From: Terriglobia bacterium
GTDB taxonomy: Bacteria > Acidobacteriota > Terriglobia > Terriglobales > Acidobacteriaceae
Direction of reading: 5' to 3'
Length of the DNA: 64,000 nt
Assembly: GCA_020073165.1 (NCBI GenBank)
Contig: JAIQFP010000007.1
Coordinates: 62,001-126,000 of the forward strand
The position numbers and the translations under genes were made by a program. Below are positions 52,290 through 62,110 of the stretch, in pieces. How positions within the stretch are numbered: the stretch's first letter is position 1; each line of letters begins with the position of its first letter. A model generated the notes under the pieces. It was not told where the DNA came from. It searched no databases and worked only from the letters and a program-made list of their open reading frames with translations.

Positions 52290-54350
52290 TTAAGGCCTGA
52301 AGATGGGGCCCGTCGGCTTGGCATCAGGCCAGGAGCCGTACCACTCCAGAATTTCCTTGGGTGGAGATTTCTTGCTCCACTCCTTCATGAATTCTTCGTA
52401 GGACTTGCCTCGGGCGCGGCGCGCCTGCCGCTCGCCACGTCGCAGTTCCTCCGTCTGCGACTGGTTGGCTTTGCGTCCCTCTGCATCGACCGCAACCTGA
52501 TACACGTTCTTGGCGGTCCACTCCGAGATGATCTTCTTCTTCAGATCCTCCATCACCGACTCTGCCGGCCGTTCCAGGGGATCGCCGTAGCCGGGACCAC
52601 CGCCGCTGAAGCCAAACAGCAAATCGCCTTCCGCATACATATCGGGAGTGCGGGCGATGAGCTCAAACTTCCAATCGCCTTGAATACCCTGCTTTTCAAA
52701 CAGGGTGCGATGATCGAGCACCAGATCCGGATCGCCATCCTGCATTCTCTGCTTGAGATCGGCATGCTTCACGCTGATTCCGGGAATCGGCGCGGAAGCA
52801 TAACCGCCGAAGAGCGGTTGCCCCAGCGGCACCTTGCTGCCGTTGCCCATGCACAGCGACAGCATCTGCGGCACCTTGTGGATCATCCACTGCTGCACCG
52901 CGCCTGAGCCCCCGCGATGCAGCCCGGGGCCGGAGGAATCCTTCCAGTGTTGCGAGAGCGTGACTGTCAGAGGCAGTTCGCCCTCCACCTGCTCGCAGTC
53001 GGGCGCGCGCCCAAAAGCGCACCAGGCAAAACCGTAGGCGTCCATGCCATCGTCGGCGGCCCGTCCGCCCTGGCCTTGCGTGTTGAGAGAAAACGAGAGC
53101 ACATCAGAGACAGCGAGGTTCCACTGCGAGTGTCCGCTGCAGATCTGCGCGGTATGCTGGCTGCCCGGTGCCGACGCCACCTGGCGCCACCCGCTGCCAC
53201 TCGAGAACATCATCTTGGCAAAACAATTATGCGTGGCGCACCGGGTCTGCATGCCGATGTACACACAGCAACTGGTCGCCGCCAGCTTGTCCGGATTGAG
53301 CAGGATGCCTTCCGGAAACACAAAGTCAATGGGAGCAAACGTGGAGCTGCAGATGGGCAGATCGTGGAAAAAGTATTCGTACATGAAATTGGCGATGTGC
53401 CCCACCACCGCCTGGGTATGGACGTTGTACGACGAAGGGTTCTCGGGTGAAGTGCCATTGAAATCGAACGTGAGGCGGTCGCCCTGCTTGGTCAGCGTCA
53501 GGAAGCAAGCGCGGACCAGCGCGGGATGCCAGCCAATCGCATCATTGAAAACGACGCTGCGGAATTTGCCGTCGGGCAGCGACTTCACTTTCTGGAACGC
53601 GCCCGCCTCCGCCGTATCCAGCATCTTTCGCATCAGCCCAACCACAAACTCCACTCCCCGCTTCTCCACCTGCTCCAGCAGTCGAACTCGAACGCGGTCC
53701 GCCGTGGTACAGCGGGCGCGCAGGTCGGAGTGGAACATGGCCGGCGCACGCAGTCCGTAAACCGAGTAGAACTCCAGGAAATCGTTCCGCAGTTTGAAAT
53801 TCTCCCCGATCTTGATCGGTGGCAGATTCAGGCCCTCTTCAAAGCGCGACTTCGCGGTGACCGGCATGCCCCCCGGCTCGATGGCGCCGGTCTCCGTTGT
53901 GTGCAGTGCCGCAGTCGCCCACGCGATCAGCCGCCCGTCGTGGAACACGGGCATGATCGCCACCTGGTCGGGATTGTGAATTCCGCCGTACAGGGCATCA
54001 TTGGTGTAGAAAATGTCGCCGTCGCGAATGCCGGGATTCTCCTGGTAGTACTTGCGGATGAACTTGATGATGATGGGCTGAATGATGGCGTGGAGATAGG
54101 TGCCGCAGGAAGCATTGATGAGATCGCCCTCTGCCGTGAAAATCGCCACCATGGAGTCGCCGGAGACGCCAAAGTAGCTGCGTGAGGAGCGAATGAAAAT
54201 TTCCATCGCCTCGTCCAGGATGTCATTGGTGATCTGCACGCCAATTTCGTAGTCTCCCGGCCGCACAGCTTGCGCGCACTCTCTCTCAAACTCGGTGGCG
54301 GGAGCGGGTTTCAGCCACTGCAGCTTCTCCGCTAAAGTTGGGATTGGCAT
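52290..54350 (-). CDS. HyuB-like (hydantoinase B / ketone carboxylase) subunit
   Basis: Large subunit of the hydantoinase/carboxylase superfamily (PF02538). The start at 54350 (MPIPTLAEKLQWL) has TAGGAG eight bases before; the longer frame from 54533 overlaps the HyuA gene. In 686 residues: FGVSGDSMVAIFTAEGDLIN, NPGIRDGDIFYTNDALYGGI (family signature), HNPDQVAIMPVFHDGRLIAW and a C-terminal GFSGGGPGYGDPLER. In acetone and acetophenone carboxylases this type of subunit forms the carboxylation site. It is followed directly by the URO-D-like gene. Confidence 0.92.
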   Translation of the reverse strand: MPIPTLAEKLQWLKPAPATEFERECAQAVRPGDYEIGVQITNDILDEAMEIFIRSSRSYFGVSGDSMVAIFTAEGDLINASCGTYLHAIIQPIIIKFIRKYYQENPGIRDGDIFYTNDALYGGIHNPDQVAIMPVFHDGRLIAWATAALHTTETGAIEPGGMPVTAKSRFEEGLNLPPIKIGENFKLRNDFLEFYSVYGLRAPAMFHSDLRARCTTADRVRVRLLEQVEKRGVEFVVGLMRKMLDTAEAGAFQKVKSLPDGKFRSVVFNDAIGWHPALVRACFLTLTKQGDRLTFDFNGTSPENPSSYNVHTQAVVGHIANFMYEYFFHDLPICSSTFAPIDFVFPEGILLNPDKLAATSCCVYIGMQTRCATHNCFAKMMFSSGSGWRQVASAPGSQHTAQICSGHSQWNLAVSDVLSFSLNTQGQGGRAADDGMDAYGFAWCAFGRAPDCEQVEGELPLTVTLSQHWKDSSGPGLHRGGSGAVQQWMIHKVPQMLSLCMGNGSKVPLGQPLFGGYASAPIPGISVKHADLKQRMQDGDPDLVLDHRTLFEKQGIQGDWKFELIARTPDMYAEGDLLFGFSGGGPGYGDPLERPAESVMEDLKKKIISEWTAKNVYQVAVDAEGRKANQSQTEELRRGERQARRARGKSYEEFMKEWSKKSPPKEILEWYGSWPDAKPTGPIFRP

Positions 54351-54361
54351 GATTCGGTCTC

Positions 54362-56479
54362 CTACTCCAGAATGCCCAGGCCGTGTTCGTCGATGGAAAA
54401 TCGCAGCGAAGAAGGTACCACCAAGGTGGTGTACTCCCCCTCGACGACTGCCGGGCCCTCCAGCATATTGCCCGGACGCAGCTTCTCGAACGCGTAAATC
54501 CTGGTCGTGCTGTAATCCTTTTTGTCGGCCCAATACACGGAACGAGTGCCCTTCTGCGCCGCTGCAGGATCGCTTTTTTCCAGCGGCAGCTTGGGCAGGC
54601 TCGCTTTCTTCGTAGGCACAATCGCTTTCAAGACAAAGCTCTCTACAAAGACACCCCCGTCGGGATTCACCACGAAGGGACTAAAGGCCTCGCTGAACTC
54701 CTTGTCGAAAGCATCGCAAAGGGCTCGCACATCATTCTCGTTTTGCAGACTAAGCAGCGGCGAGAGCGTGCGTTTCACGTGGAACTGGCCGCCATAAAGC
54801 ATGTCGAGTTCCAGCACGAACTTCGCGGTCGCCGCATCCAGTCCTTCTCCCGCGAGGTCTCGCTGTGCATTTTCAATCAGGGATTCCACCGCGCTGTTGA
54901 ACGCCTTGTATTCCTGGGTGAGCGTGCGCGTGACCGGCTCCATGAGCGTGAGCCGCCTGGAAAGCTCATACACATGCATGATGTCCATGGTGGACGATCC
55001 GTACGCGCAGAACACCGGGGAGAAAGGAAAGATCACGGCTTTCGGCACATCCGAGCGGAATCCCTCAACATGGGTAGCGCCCGCCCCGCCGGCAACGAAC
55101 AGAATGAATTCTTCTGGGCTGTATCCGCGCAGGTGGACTTCCTTCATGATGGCCGACGACATGTTGCCGCCGACGATCTTGCGAATGATGGCGGCGGCCT
55201 CTTCCACCTCGATGCCCATCGGCTTCGCAATCTTGTCGCGAATGGCGTTCACCGCTTTTTCCTTGTTCAGGACCAGCTTCCCGCCGTAATAAAAGTCGGG
55301 ATTGATGTAGCCCAAGGCCACGTCGGCGTCGGTCACGGTCGGCTCCGTGCCACCGCGATTGAAACACACCGGGCCGGGCAGAGACCCAGCGCTTCGCGGT
55401 CCGACCTCAAGCCGGTTGTGCAGCAGTTTGTTCAGCCGCGCGATGGAGCCTCCACCCGCTCCGATCGAAAGCGTCTTGATCATGGTGATGCCGACCATCC
55501 AGCGGTCGATCACGGGGCGGAACTCGTAGCTGCGCACGCTGTCTTTCACCACCATGCCGACATCGAAGCTGGTACCCCCCATGTCCGCCATGATCACGTT
55601 GTGAAATCCCAGCGACTTGGCTACGTGGTGCGCGCCCATCAGGCCTGAGACAGGGCCACTATTGAAAGTGCGGCTGGCAGCAGTCTTGAAAACCTCCGCA
55701 ATCCCGCCTGAGCTCTGGATCATGGACAGCGAACGCTTGTATCCACGGTCTCGCAGCTTGTCCCAGCAGGTAGAAAGCTCGATCTGCATGGAACGTTGCA
55801 GATAGGCATCGAGAATCGCGGCCATGCTCCGCTCGTACTCACCCAACTTGCCCACCACCTGCCCTGCCAACACGACAGGCATGTAGCCGATGTGAAATTC
55901 CTGGTACTCACTGCGAATAATTTCCTTCACCCGCTTCTCATGCACCGGGTTCAGGAATCCCCACAGCAGCGAGACCACGAAGGCGCGTGCCCCTTTGCCG
56001 ACCAGATAGCGGACCTTTTCGCGAACATCATCTTCATTCAAGGGACGAATGATGCGGCCCCCGGAATCGATGCGCTCTTTCACCCCTACGATCAGCTCGC
56101 GAGGAATCAGCGGATCGGGCTTCTTCTGAATACTCAGGTTGCGGCGCTCCTGTACGCGCGTGCCGTCAATCCACTGCGCGCCGCGGCCCAGCAAGGTCGT
56201 GTCCTCGTGGCCTTCCGTCGTGATCAGCCCCAGTCTAGGCCCCTTTCTTTCGAGCAGGCGGTTGAGCGCAATCGTGGTCGAGTAGCGGATCATGTCGATC
56301 TCGGGCAGCAGGGTCTCCATCCGCAGGCCGAGCGCTTCCGCCCCCTCCCGAATCACATCGGAGAAGCAGACCGACAGGTCGTACGGCGTGGTGGGAACTT
56401 TCCGGATGATGGTCTGGTCACCGTAGCTCAAGACCATATCCGTGAAAGTGCCGCCCACATCAATGTCAATCGAGTTCAT
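54362..56479 (-). CDS. HyuA-like (hydantoinase A / ketone carboxylase) ATP-binding subunit, second copy
   Basis: ATP-dependent subunit (PF01968/PF05378), 705 residues. DIDVGGTFTDMVLSYGDQTI is the N-terminal actin-like phosphate loop, MADMGGTSFDVGMV the second, and GAGGGSIARLNKLLHNRLEV the third, with GPRSAGSLPGPVCFNRGGTE. The start codon overlaps the stop of the preceding gene (ATGA). Its partner HyuB follows 11 bases later. Together with the 677-residue paralogue it gives the two-HyuA plan seen in acetophenone carboxylase. Confidence 0.92.
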   Translation of the reverse strand: MNSIDIDVGGTFTDMVLSYGDQTIIRKVPTTPYDLSVCFSDVIREGAEALGLRMETLLPEIDMIRYSTTIALNRLLERKGPRLGLITTEGHEDTTLLGRGAQWIDGTRVQERRNLSIQKKPDPLIPRELIVGVKERIDSGGRIIRPLNEDDVREKVRYLVGKGARAFVVSLLWGFLNPVHEKRVKEIIRSEYQEFHIGYMPVVLAGQVVGKLGEYERSMAAILDAYLQRSMQIELSTCWDKLRDRGYKRSLSMIQSSGGIAEVFKTAASRTFNSGPVSGLMGAHHVAKSLGFHNVIMADMGGTSFDVGMVVKDSVRSYEFRPVIDRWMVGITMIKTLSIGAGGGSIARLNKLLHNRLEVGPRSAGSLPGPVCFNRGGTEPTVTDADVALGYINPDFYYGGKLVLNKEKAVNAIRDKIAKPMGIEVEEAAAIIRKIVGGNMSSAIMKEVHLRGYSPEEFILFVAGGAGATHVEGFRSDVPKAVIFPFSPVFCAYGSSTMDIMHVYELSRRLTLMEPVTRTLTQEYKAFNSAVESLIENAQRDLAGEGLDAATAKFVLELDMLYGGQFHVKRTLSPLLSLQNENDVRALCDAFDKEFSEAFSPFVVNPDGGVFVESFVLKAIVPTKKASLPKLPLEKSDPAAAQKGTRSVYWADKKDYSTTRIYAFEKLRPGNMLEGPAVVEGEYTTLVVPSSLRFSIDEHGLGILE

Positions 56480-56862
56480 TCCGCGGCCTCGAGCCGTTGA
56501 TCTTTGATAACCAGTTCGCCGCTGCTCAATCTCGCCTTCAGCGCGTCGATGTTGATTTCAATGTCCCAGGTGATGGGATGCCCGGGTGGCAGGTACTCAG
56601 TCTCAATCTGTGTGCCACACTGCGGGCAATAGAATTCCACGATGCGGACCCACAGCGGGTCGGGCGAGAAACCATATGGCCCCTCTACGATGGGTGCATG
56701 GATCTCGCGTGGATCGCGATCATAGAGCAGGCAGCCCTTCTTGTAGTTGTCACGGGCCGGGCCGATGATGTGGCCGCAACGATTGCAACTCCATCGCTCC
56801 TGGTCGAGATCGAGGTCGAGGTATTCGGTGACGCGAATGCGCCGACTATCGTTGTTTGCCAT
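56476..56862 (-). CDS. Acetone carboxylase gamma-like zinc protein
   Basis: A 128-residue protein with two CxxC knuckles, CNRCGH and CPQCGT, and a DRDPREIHAPIV and YLPPGHPITWDIEI context, matching what I recall of acetone carboxylase gamma and the 15-kDa subunit of acetophenone carboxylase. It overlaps the upstream HyuA gene by 17 bases and the downstream HyuA start by four, so it is tightly coupled. Its expected role is structural or metal-binding within the carboxylase complex. Confidence 0.85.
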   Translation of the reverse strand: MANNDSRRIRVTEYLDLDLDQERWSCNRCGHIIGPARDNYKKGCLLYDRDPREIHAPIVEGPYGFSPDPLWVRIVEFYCPQCGTQIETEYLPPGHPITWDIEINIDALKARLSSGELVIKDQRLEAAE

Positions 56863-58879
56863 ACGAACGGCTCTCCTCGAGACTGGCTGCCGAGCGCGGG
56901 GTCGCGTCAGCGTCGCGTTTCAACTGGGCATTGCCGTAGGCATCGATTTGCAGGGTCCAGCCTTCGGGTACGAAGTACGTGCTGTTTTGGGCTTCGAGAA
57001 TCGCGCATCCTCGCACCTGCTGACCCGGCTGCAAAGACTCCCATTTGTATAGACTCGCATTCCCATCACCGCTGCCGTACGCAATTTTCCGCGTGCCTGC
57101 CACTACTCCAGCAGAATCCTTTGACGCGACTGCCTGGCGAACCATGGCGGGCCTGGCGATGGCTTTCTTCACCCGCACGCGAACCAGCTCCAGGCTGACA
57201 TCCTTTCCTGTCACACCGAGCTGGCGACGCAATTCCTGCTGGTCGGAGAAATGCAGTTGAGCGCATGCCACCACCCTGGGTCGACCCGCCTCCGCCAATT
57301 CAAGCTCCAGCGAGCACTCCGCGCCGTCGGGCTTGATGCCTTCTCCGAGCAAATCCCGGATTCCCGCTGCGCGCATTTCTTCAGTCAAGCGGTTGAGCGC
57401 AGAGGTGTCAGCCCCCTGCCGCAACGGCAAGTGGAAGGACCGTTCGTAAACATGCGAAATATCCGAAACTGAAGAACCAAAGGCGCTGAACACCGGCCCC
57501 AGCCCGAACAAATAAATGTTGCCGATCCCGGCACGCTCCGCCACTCCGCACGCAAACAAACCGCCGTTGCCGCCGTACGCAAATAACACGTGGTCGGAAA
57601 GATCACGATGGAGCTCCTTCCCGGCGCGGACAATCATGCCGGCCACCATGTCATAGGCGCGGTCAACAATGGCGCAACAGGCCTCCTGGATCGACATTCT
57701 TCCCGGACGCGCGACTTGTGCGTCGATCGCTTCCCGGGCCAGTTCCAGGTCCAGGTGCTTGCTTCCTCCAAGGAAATACTCGGGATCGATCAGCCCGGCA
57801 GTCACGAAAGCATCAGTCAAAGTCGGCTTCTCGCCCCCCAGTGCGTAACACACCGGCCCCGGAAACGAGCCCATGCTCTCCGGTCCCAGCTCGATTCCAT
57901 CCCCAACCCGCTTGACCACGCTTCCCCCGCCGAGAGCGATCGAGCGCAGATAAGGCAGACTCACCCGCACCGGAATGCCGAACAAGTCGCTCTCCTGCGA
58001 GTAGACCGGCTCGCCATTTTGAATGACGCCCACCTTGGCAGTCGTTCCGCCCACATCCAGCGCAATCACATTCTTCAGTCCGTACACGCCTGCCAGATAT
58101 TTGGTGCCATAGAGGCCAAGAATCGGCCCGGACTCCATGGTGTCGATAGCCCTTGTCTTGGAGACGCCCGCCACGCCGCCATTGATGTGGCTGATCAGGA
58201 ACGCGCGGGAATAGCCCTGCGTGTAGCGCAACTCATCTTCGGCCTTGAACAGAGTTGCGGCTAGCGCGCTGTGGGTGTAGGCATTGATCACCGCATAACA
58301 GGTGCGGGTCATGTCGTCGGTGTTCTGGCAGATGTCGCTCCCGGTGAGCACCGGCGCCGAACCGAGATAATGATCCGGATATTGCTCGTCGATGATCTGC
58401 TTGATCTGTTGTTCGTGCTGCGGATTCTGCAACGCACCTTGCAGGCTGATGCAGATTCGGCGCACACCATTTTCGAGCAACGACCGGACCACCGCCAGCA
58501 GCTTTTCCGGTGCGTAGGCCGCCTCGACTCCGATGATGTTCTTTTCGTCCACGATCCGGCTCAGGATGGGGCTCAGCCTTTGCTCCCCATAGAGGTCCCG
58601 TTCATGCCCCTGGGTGACAATCAGGCCGATTTTGGGTCCGCGCAGCTCGGCCAGAACATTCGACGTAATCGTGGTGGACCAGCGCAGCAGTTCGACGTGC
58701 TCCAGGAAGCTGGAGAGATCGGAGTACCCGAGTTGCGTCGCTCCCTGCGTGAGGCACTCGAACAGGCAGACCGTCAGGTCGTGAGGAGTGGAATCTACCT
58801 TGGCGCAGACCACGCTCCTGCCGTCGCTGAAGATGCCATCGGTCAGCGTGCCGCCGACATCAATGTCTACGCTATACAC
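56846..58879 (-). CDS. HyuA-like (ketone carboxylase) ATP-binding subunit, first copy
   Basis: A 677-residue HyuA-type protein: SVDIDVGGTLTDGIFSDGRS at the start, ALDVGGTTAKVGVIQNGE in the middle and LGGGSVVKRVGDGIELGPES with MGSFPGPVCYALGGEKPTLT. GAGAGAGG lies upstream of ATG 58879. It is the second gene of the block, 14 bases after the PaaK-like ligase, and differs clearly from the 705-residue paralogue, so the two were not duplicated recently. Confidence 0.92.
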   Translation of the reverse strand: MYSVDIDVGGTLTDGIFSDGRSVVCAKVDSTPHDLTVCLFECLTQGATQLGYSDLSSFLEHVELLRWSTTITSNVLAELRGPKIGLIVTQGHERDLYGEQRLSPILSRIVDEKNIIGVEAAYAPEKLLAVVRSLLENGVRRICISLQGALQNPQHEQQIKQIIDEQYPDHYLGSAPVLTGSDICQNTDDMTRTCYAVINAYTHSALAATLFKAEDELRYTQGYSRAFLISHINGGVAGVSKTRAIDTMESGPILGLYGTKYLAGVYGLKNVIALDVGGTTAKVGVIQNGEPVYSQESDLFGIPVRVSLPYLRSIALGGGSVVKRVGDGIELGPESMGSFPGPVCYALGGEKPTLTDAFVTAGLIDPEYFLGGSKHLDLELAREAIDAQVARPGRMSIQEACCAIVDRAYDMVAGMIVRAGKELHRDLSDHVLFAYGGNGGLFACGVAERAGIGNIYLFGLGPVFSAFGSSVSDISHVYERSFHLPLRQGADTSALNRLTEEMRAAGIRDLLGEGIKPDGAECSLELELAEAGRPRVVACAQLHFSDQQELRRQLGVTGKDVSLELVRVRVKKAIARPAMVRQAVASKDSAGVVAGTRKIAYGSGDGNASLYKWESLQPGQQVRGCAILEAQNSTYFVPEGWTLQIDAYGNAQLKRDADATPRSAASLEESRSYGKQR

Positions 58880-58893
58880 GGGCGCCTCTCTCG

Positions 58894-60237
58894 CTAAACC
58901 AGCACTTTCTTCTCGTACGCCTTCTTTATCAATTGTCCTTTCATCTCATATCGCGGCAAGGTACCAGATGCAACTAGGTCCACCAACACGGGGACACTCA
59001 GCGTCGCTTTGATCTTCATTTCAATCTCATTCTTAAGTCCCGCGAGATCGGACGTGCCGACGGCGAACTCGGCAACCACCTTCATCGGAGGCGCCACCTT
59101 GGGCCCCGGTTCGCTCAGCACAATCTGGATTTCCCCGGTCGTCCGAGGATGGAAGCTTGAGACCACGTCTCGCACGGCGGAGGGGAACACGTTGACTCCC
59201 AGCACGATCAACATGTCGTCGGTCCGGCCCACGCAGCGCAGTTTGAAGCCGGTGCGTCCGCACCGGCAAGAAGTATCTAACACGGTCACCCGGTCACGCG
59301 TGCGGAAGCGCAACAGCGGCACACACTCCCGCTCCAGACTGGTATAGACCAGTTCTCCCGTAACGCCTTTCTCAATAGGAAGCGACTCGCCACTCTCCGG
59401 ATCAATGATCTCTACCAGCACGAACTCCTGCCCGTTGAAGTGCATCCCCGACTGGTCGGGACACTCGCTGAAGATGATCGGCGCCATGTCAGCGTTCCCT
59501 AGCCCCTCGGTGACGCGCGCTCCCCAGTCTTCCTGGATTTTGGCGCGGACCGCAGGAATCCCGGCTCCGGGCTCGGCGCCACAGAAAAGTTTCTTCAGCC
59601 CCAGTTCTTTGGGATCCAGCCTGGCCTCGCGCCGAACCCAATCGGCAAAATAGGTCGCATAGGACGGTGTGCAATGCATGGCCGTCGCCTTCAACATCTG
59701 GATGGCCATGAGCGCCTTCTCCGACGCTCCTGTGCCAATCGGCACGAACATCGCCCCCACAAACTCAATGGCATCTTTCGCCGACAACCCCGCGACGAAC
59801 AGCGTGAGCCCGGCAGCGTGAATGACGATGTCTTGTTTCCGGCAGCCCTGCGTGTAGAACGAGCGGGCGGTGAGTGCTGTCCACATCCGGGCGTCGTGCC
59901 GAGTCAGTCCGACAAAGCTGGGCTTGCCGGTGGTGCCGGTGGAGCTGTGGATGCGAATTACGTCGTCCAGATCGCAGGCCATGTGCCGGCCCAGCGGAGG
60001 ACACGCGGCCTGACTCTCCCGCAACTCCTCTTTCGTGGTAAGGGGAAATCGCGTCACATCGCGCAGGCGACGGAAGTCTTTCCGCCGCAAGCCGGCGGCC
60101 CGCAATTTGTCCTGATAAAACAAGGACCGGGCCAAAAGATAATCGAGCTGGCGGGCCAGCTTGGCCTGCTGCAGTTTCTGGACTTCCTTCAGGCTTGCGG
60201 TCTCTATTTTCCTGTCCAGATACTCCGCGGATGGCAT
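58894..60237 (-). CDS. PaaK-like aryl-CoA ligase
   Basis: AMP-forming CoA ligase of the phenylacetate-CoA ligase type, 447 residues. The start at 60237 (MPSAEYLDRKIETASLKEVQ) gives the usual length; a frame from 60381 adds 48 unrelated residues and would run through the operator region. Motifs: IRIHSSTGTTGKPSFVGLTR, FCGAEPGAGIPAVRAKIQED, GLGNADMAPIIFSECPDQSG and GRTDDMLIVLGVNVFPSAVR with the C-terminal hinge. It starts the carboxylase block and probably activates the carboxylated product, as a benzoylacetate-CoA ligase does after acetophenone carboxylase. Confidence 0.92.
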   Translation of the reverse strand: MPSAEYLDRKIETASLKEVQKLQQAKLARQLDYLLARSLFYQDKLRAAGLRRKDFRRLRDVTRFPLTTKEELRESQAACPPLGRHMACDLDDVIRIHSSTGTTGKPSFVGLTRHDARMWTALTARSFYTQGCRKQDIVIHAAGLTLFVAGLSAKDAIEFVGAMFVPIGTGASEKALMAIQMLKATAMHCTPSYATYFADWVRREARLDPKELGLKKLFCGAEPGAGIPAVRAKIQEDWGARVTEGLGNADMAPIIFSECPDQSGMHFNGQEFVLVEIIDPESGESLPIEKGVTGELVYTSLERECVPLLRFRTRDRVTVLDTSCRCGRTGFKLRCVGRTDDMLIVLGVNVFPSAVRDVVSSFHPRTTGEIQIVLSEPGPKVAPPMKVVAEFAVGTSDLAGLKNEIEMKIKATLSVPVLVDLVASGTLPRYEMKGQLIKKAYEKKVLV

Positions 60238-60310
60238 GTTGACCGGTTCCCTATTTGTTGCCCGTACGACGGAGGGCCAGCCTAACTCGGCCGACTCACC
60301 CCCAATCGGC

Positions 60311-60341
60311 GTCATCCTGAGCCCGCCGCGGGCGAAGGATC
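60311..60341. repeat. Acidobacterial-type intergenic repeat
   Basis: GTCATCCTGAGC, a GCCCG/CGGGC mini-hairpin and GAAGGATCC form a 31-bp unit in the leader between the two divergent ligase genes. It looks like the GTCATCCTGAGC-GAAGGATC repeat that I recall as dispersed in acidobacterial genomes. Its function is unknown. Confidence 0.45.
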
Positions 60342-60387
60342 CGGCGCGCAGCGGAACCACCTTGGCGACGACGAAGGCCACGATGCT

Positions 60388-60406
60388 ATCGAACGTCCGT
60401 TATAAT
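60388..60406 (+). promoter_or_regulatory. TetR operator candidate, site 2, overlapping a TATAAT
   Basis: ATCGAACGTCCGTT (60388-60401) differs at one base from the site in the TetR promoter at 51105. It abuts and overlaps a perfect plus-strand -10 (TATAAT, 60401-60406) upstream of the acyl-CoA ligase at 60439 and lies about 150 bases upstream of the divergent PaaK-like gene. A bound repressor would block the plus-strand promoter and possibly the minus-strand one. Confidence 0.62.
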
Positions 60407-60438
60407 TTGCAAGCCGAAAACTGCACCTCGAGGACCCT

Positions 60439-62052
60439 ATGCGCGGCACCATGATGAACTACCCGCTCACGCTCGTGCACATCCTCGAGCGCGCGGGCAA
60501 GCTCTTTTCCCGGGTGGAAATCCTCTCCCGTCTGCCGGACCGATCCCTGCGCCGCGGCACCTACGGGGACTTCTACCGCCGCGCGCGCGCCCTGGCCGAG
60601 GCTCTGCAGAAGGCGGGGGTGCAGCGAGGCGACCGCGTCGCCACCCTGATGTGGAACCACTACGCCCACCAGGAGGCCTACTTCGGCATCCCTGTATCCG
60701 GCGCGGTCATGCACACGCTCAATCTCCGGCTGTCGCCGCACGATCTGGGCTACATCGTGAATCACGCTGGTGACCGCGTCCTGATCGTGGATGACGTCCT
60801 TCTGCCGCTGTACGAGAAGGTCAAGGACTCGGTGAATTTCGAGCATGTGATCGTGGTTCCACTCACCGGGAACCCCGTGCCGGCTGGTTACCAGAACTAT
60901 GAGAACCTCCTGGCCACAGCCTCCGGAAACTTCTCCTATCCTGACCTGGACGAAGACGAGGCTGCGTCGCTCTGTTACACCTCGGGCACCACGGGCGTTC
61001 CCAAGGGAGTCGCCTACACTCACCGGTCAGTCGTGCTGCACAGTTTCCTACAGACCACAGTGGACAACTTCGCCATTTGCCATGCCGACGTACTGCTGCC
61101 CGCCGTTTCCATGTTTCATGTGAACGGGTGGGGGCTGACGTACTCAGCCACGCTCGTGGGAGCCAAACAGGTTTTTCCCGGACCTCATCTGGATGCGGAG
61201 AGCCTTCTGGAACTGTGTGAGCGAGAAAAGGTCACGGTGACCGCCGGCGTGCCCACCATCTGGTTAGGTGTGGTGGATTGCCTGGAACGGCATCCGGGAC
61301 GCTGGAAGCTGCGCCCCATGCGGGTTCTGATCGGTGGGGCCGCTCCGCCGCTTTCCCTGATTTGCCGACTGCATCAACACGAGATGACGGTGATCCAGGG
61401 TTGGGGACTGACCGAGAGCAGCCCGGAAGCCACCACGCCCCAACTCATGGCGCACATGCTGGAATGGCCCGACGAGCAGAAGCATGCCGTCAAGGCCAAG
61501 GCCGGCATACCTGTGCCGTTCGTCGAAATGAGGGTGATCAGCGAAGCGGGAGAAGTGCCTTGGGATGCAACCACGTTGGGGGAGATCCAGCTCCGCGGCC
61601 CGTGGGTAGCAGCCAGCTATTACGATCTGCCCGAAGAAAAAGACAAGTGGACCGAGGACGGCTGGTTCCGCACTGGCGACGTGGGCACGATTGACGCGGA
61701 CGGCTATCTCAAGATCGCCGACCGCACGAAAGACCTCATCAAGTCCGGCGGCGAGTGGATCAGTTCGGTGGACCTGGAGAACGCGATTGTGGCGCATCCC
61801 GACGTGCGCGAAGCCGCCGTGATCGCCGTCCCCCATCCCAAGTGGCAGGAGCGGCCGGTGGCGGTGGTAGTGGCCAGAGATGGAGCAGCCCTCAAGCCCG
61901 AGCAGTTGCGCGAGTTTCTTGCCGGAAAGTTTGCCAAGTGGCAACTGCCGGACGCCTTCGTCTTCGTGGATGAACTACCGCACACCTCGACCGGAAAGCT
62001 GCTCAAGAAGGAGTTACGGCAGCGCAATCAGGATTGGAAGTGGGAACCCTAG
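60439..62052 (+). CDS. AMP-forming fatty/aryl acyl-CoA ligase
   Basis: A 537-residue acyl-CoA ligase of the long/medium-chain type. [20 protein letters not shown] is the ATP loop, [15 protein letters not shown] the A5 segment, [20 protein letters not shown] with [15 protein letters not shown] the hinge, and [12 protein letters not shown] the catalytic lysine. GAGG lies five bases before ATG 60439; ATGs four and five codons later are possible too. It faces away from the PaaK-like gene across a promoter with the TetR-type site. Confidence 0.93.
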   Translation: MRGTMMNYPLTLVHILERAGKLFSRVEILSRLPDRSLRRGTYGDFYRRARALAEALQKAGVQRGDRVATLMWNHYAHQEAYFGIPVSGAVMHTLNLRLSPHDLGYIVNHAGDRVLIVDDVLLPLYEKVKDSVNFEHVIVVPLTGNPVPAGYQNYENLLATASGNFSYPDLDEDEAASLCYTSGTTGVPKGVAYTHRSVVLHSFLQTTVDNFAICHADVLLPAVSMFHVNGWGLTYSATLVGAKQVFPGPHLDAESLLELCEREKVTVTAGVPTIWLGVVDCLERHPGRWKLRPMRVLIGGAAPPLSLICRLHQHEMTVIQGWGLTESSPEATTPQLMAHMLEWPDEQKHAVKAKAGIPVPFVEMRVISEAGEVPWDATTLGEIQLRGPWVAASYYDLPEEKDKWTEDGWFRTGDVGTIDADGYLKIADRTKDLIKSGGEWISSVDLENAIVAHPDVREAAVIAVPHPKWQERPVAVVVARDGAALKPEQLREFLAGKFAKWQLPDAFVFVDELPHTSTGKLLKKELRQRNQDWKWEP

Positions 62053-62110
62053 CCAGGCAGTCCCCGAGACCGCAAGGCAAGCCTACCACCGGACCGCCGA
62101 AGCACCCGCT

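Noticed and set aside
54383-55648. A 421-codon plus-strand frame antisense to the HyuA gene
   Set aside because: It lies entirely within a gene with strong family motifs on the other strand and has histidine/arginine-rich shadow composition and no ribosome site.
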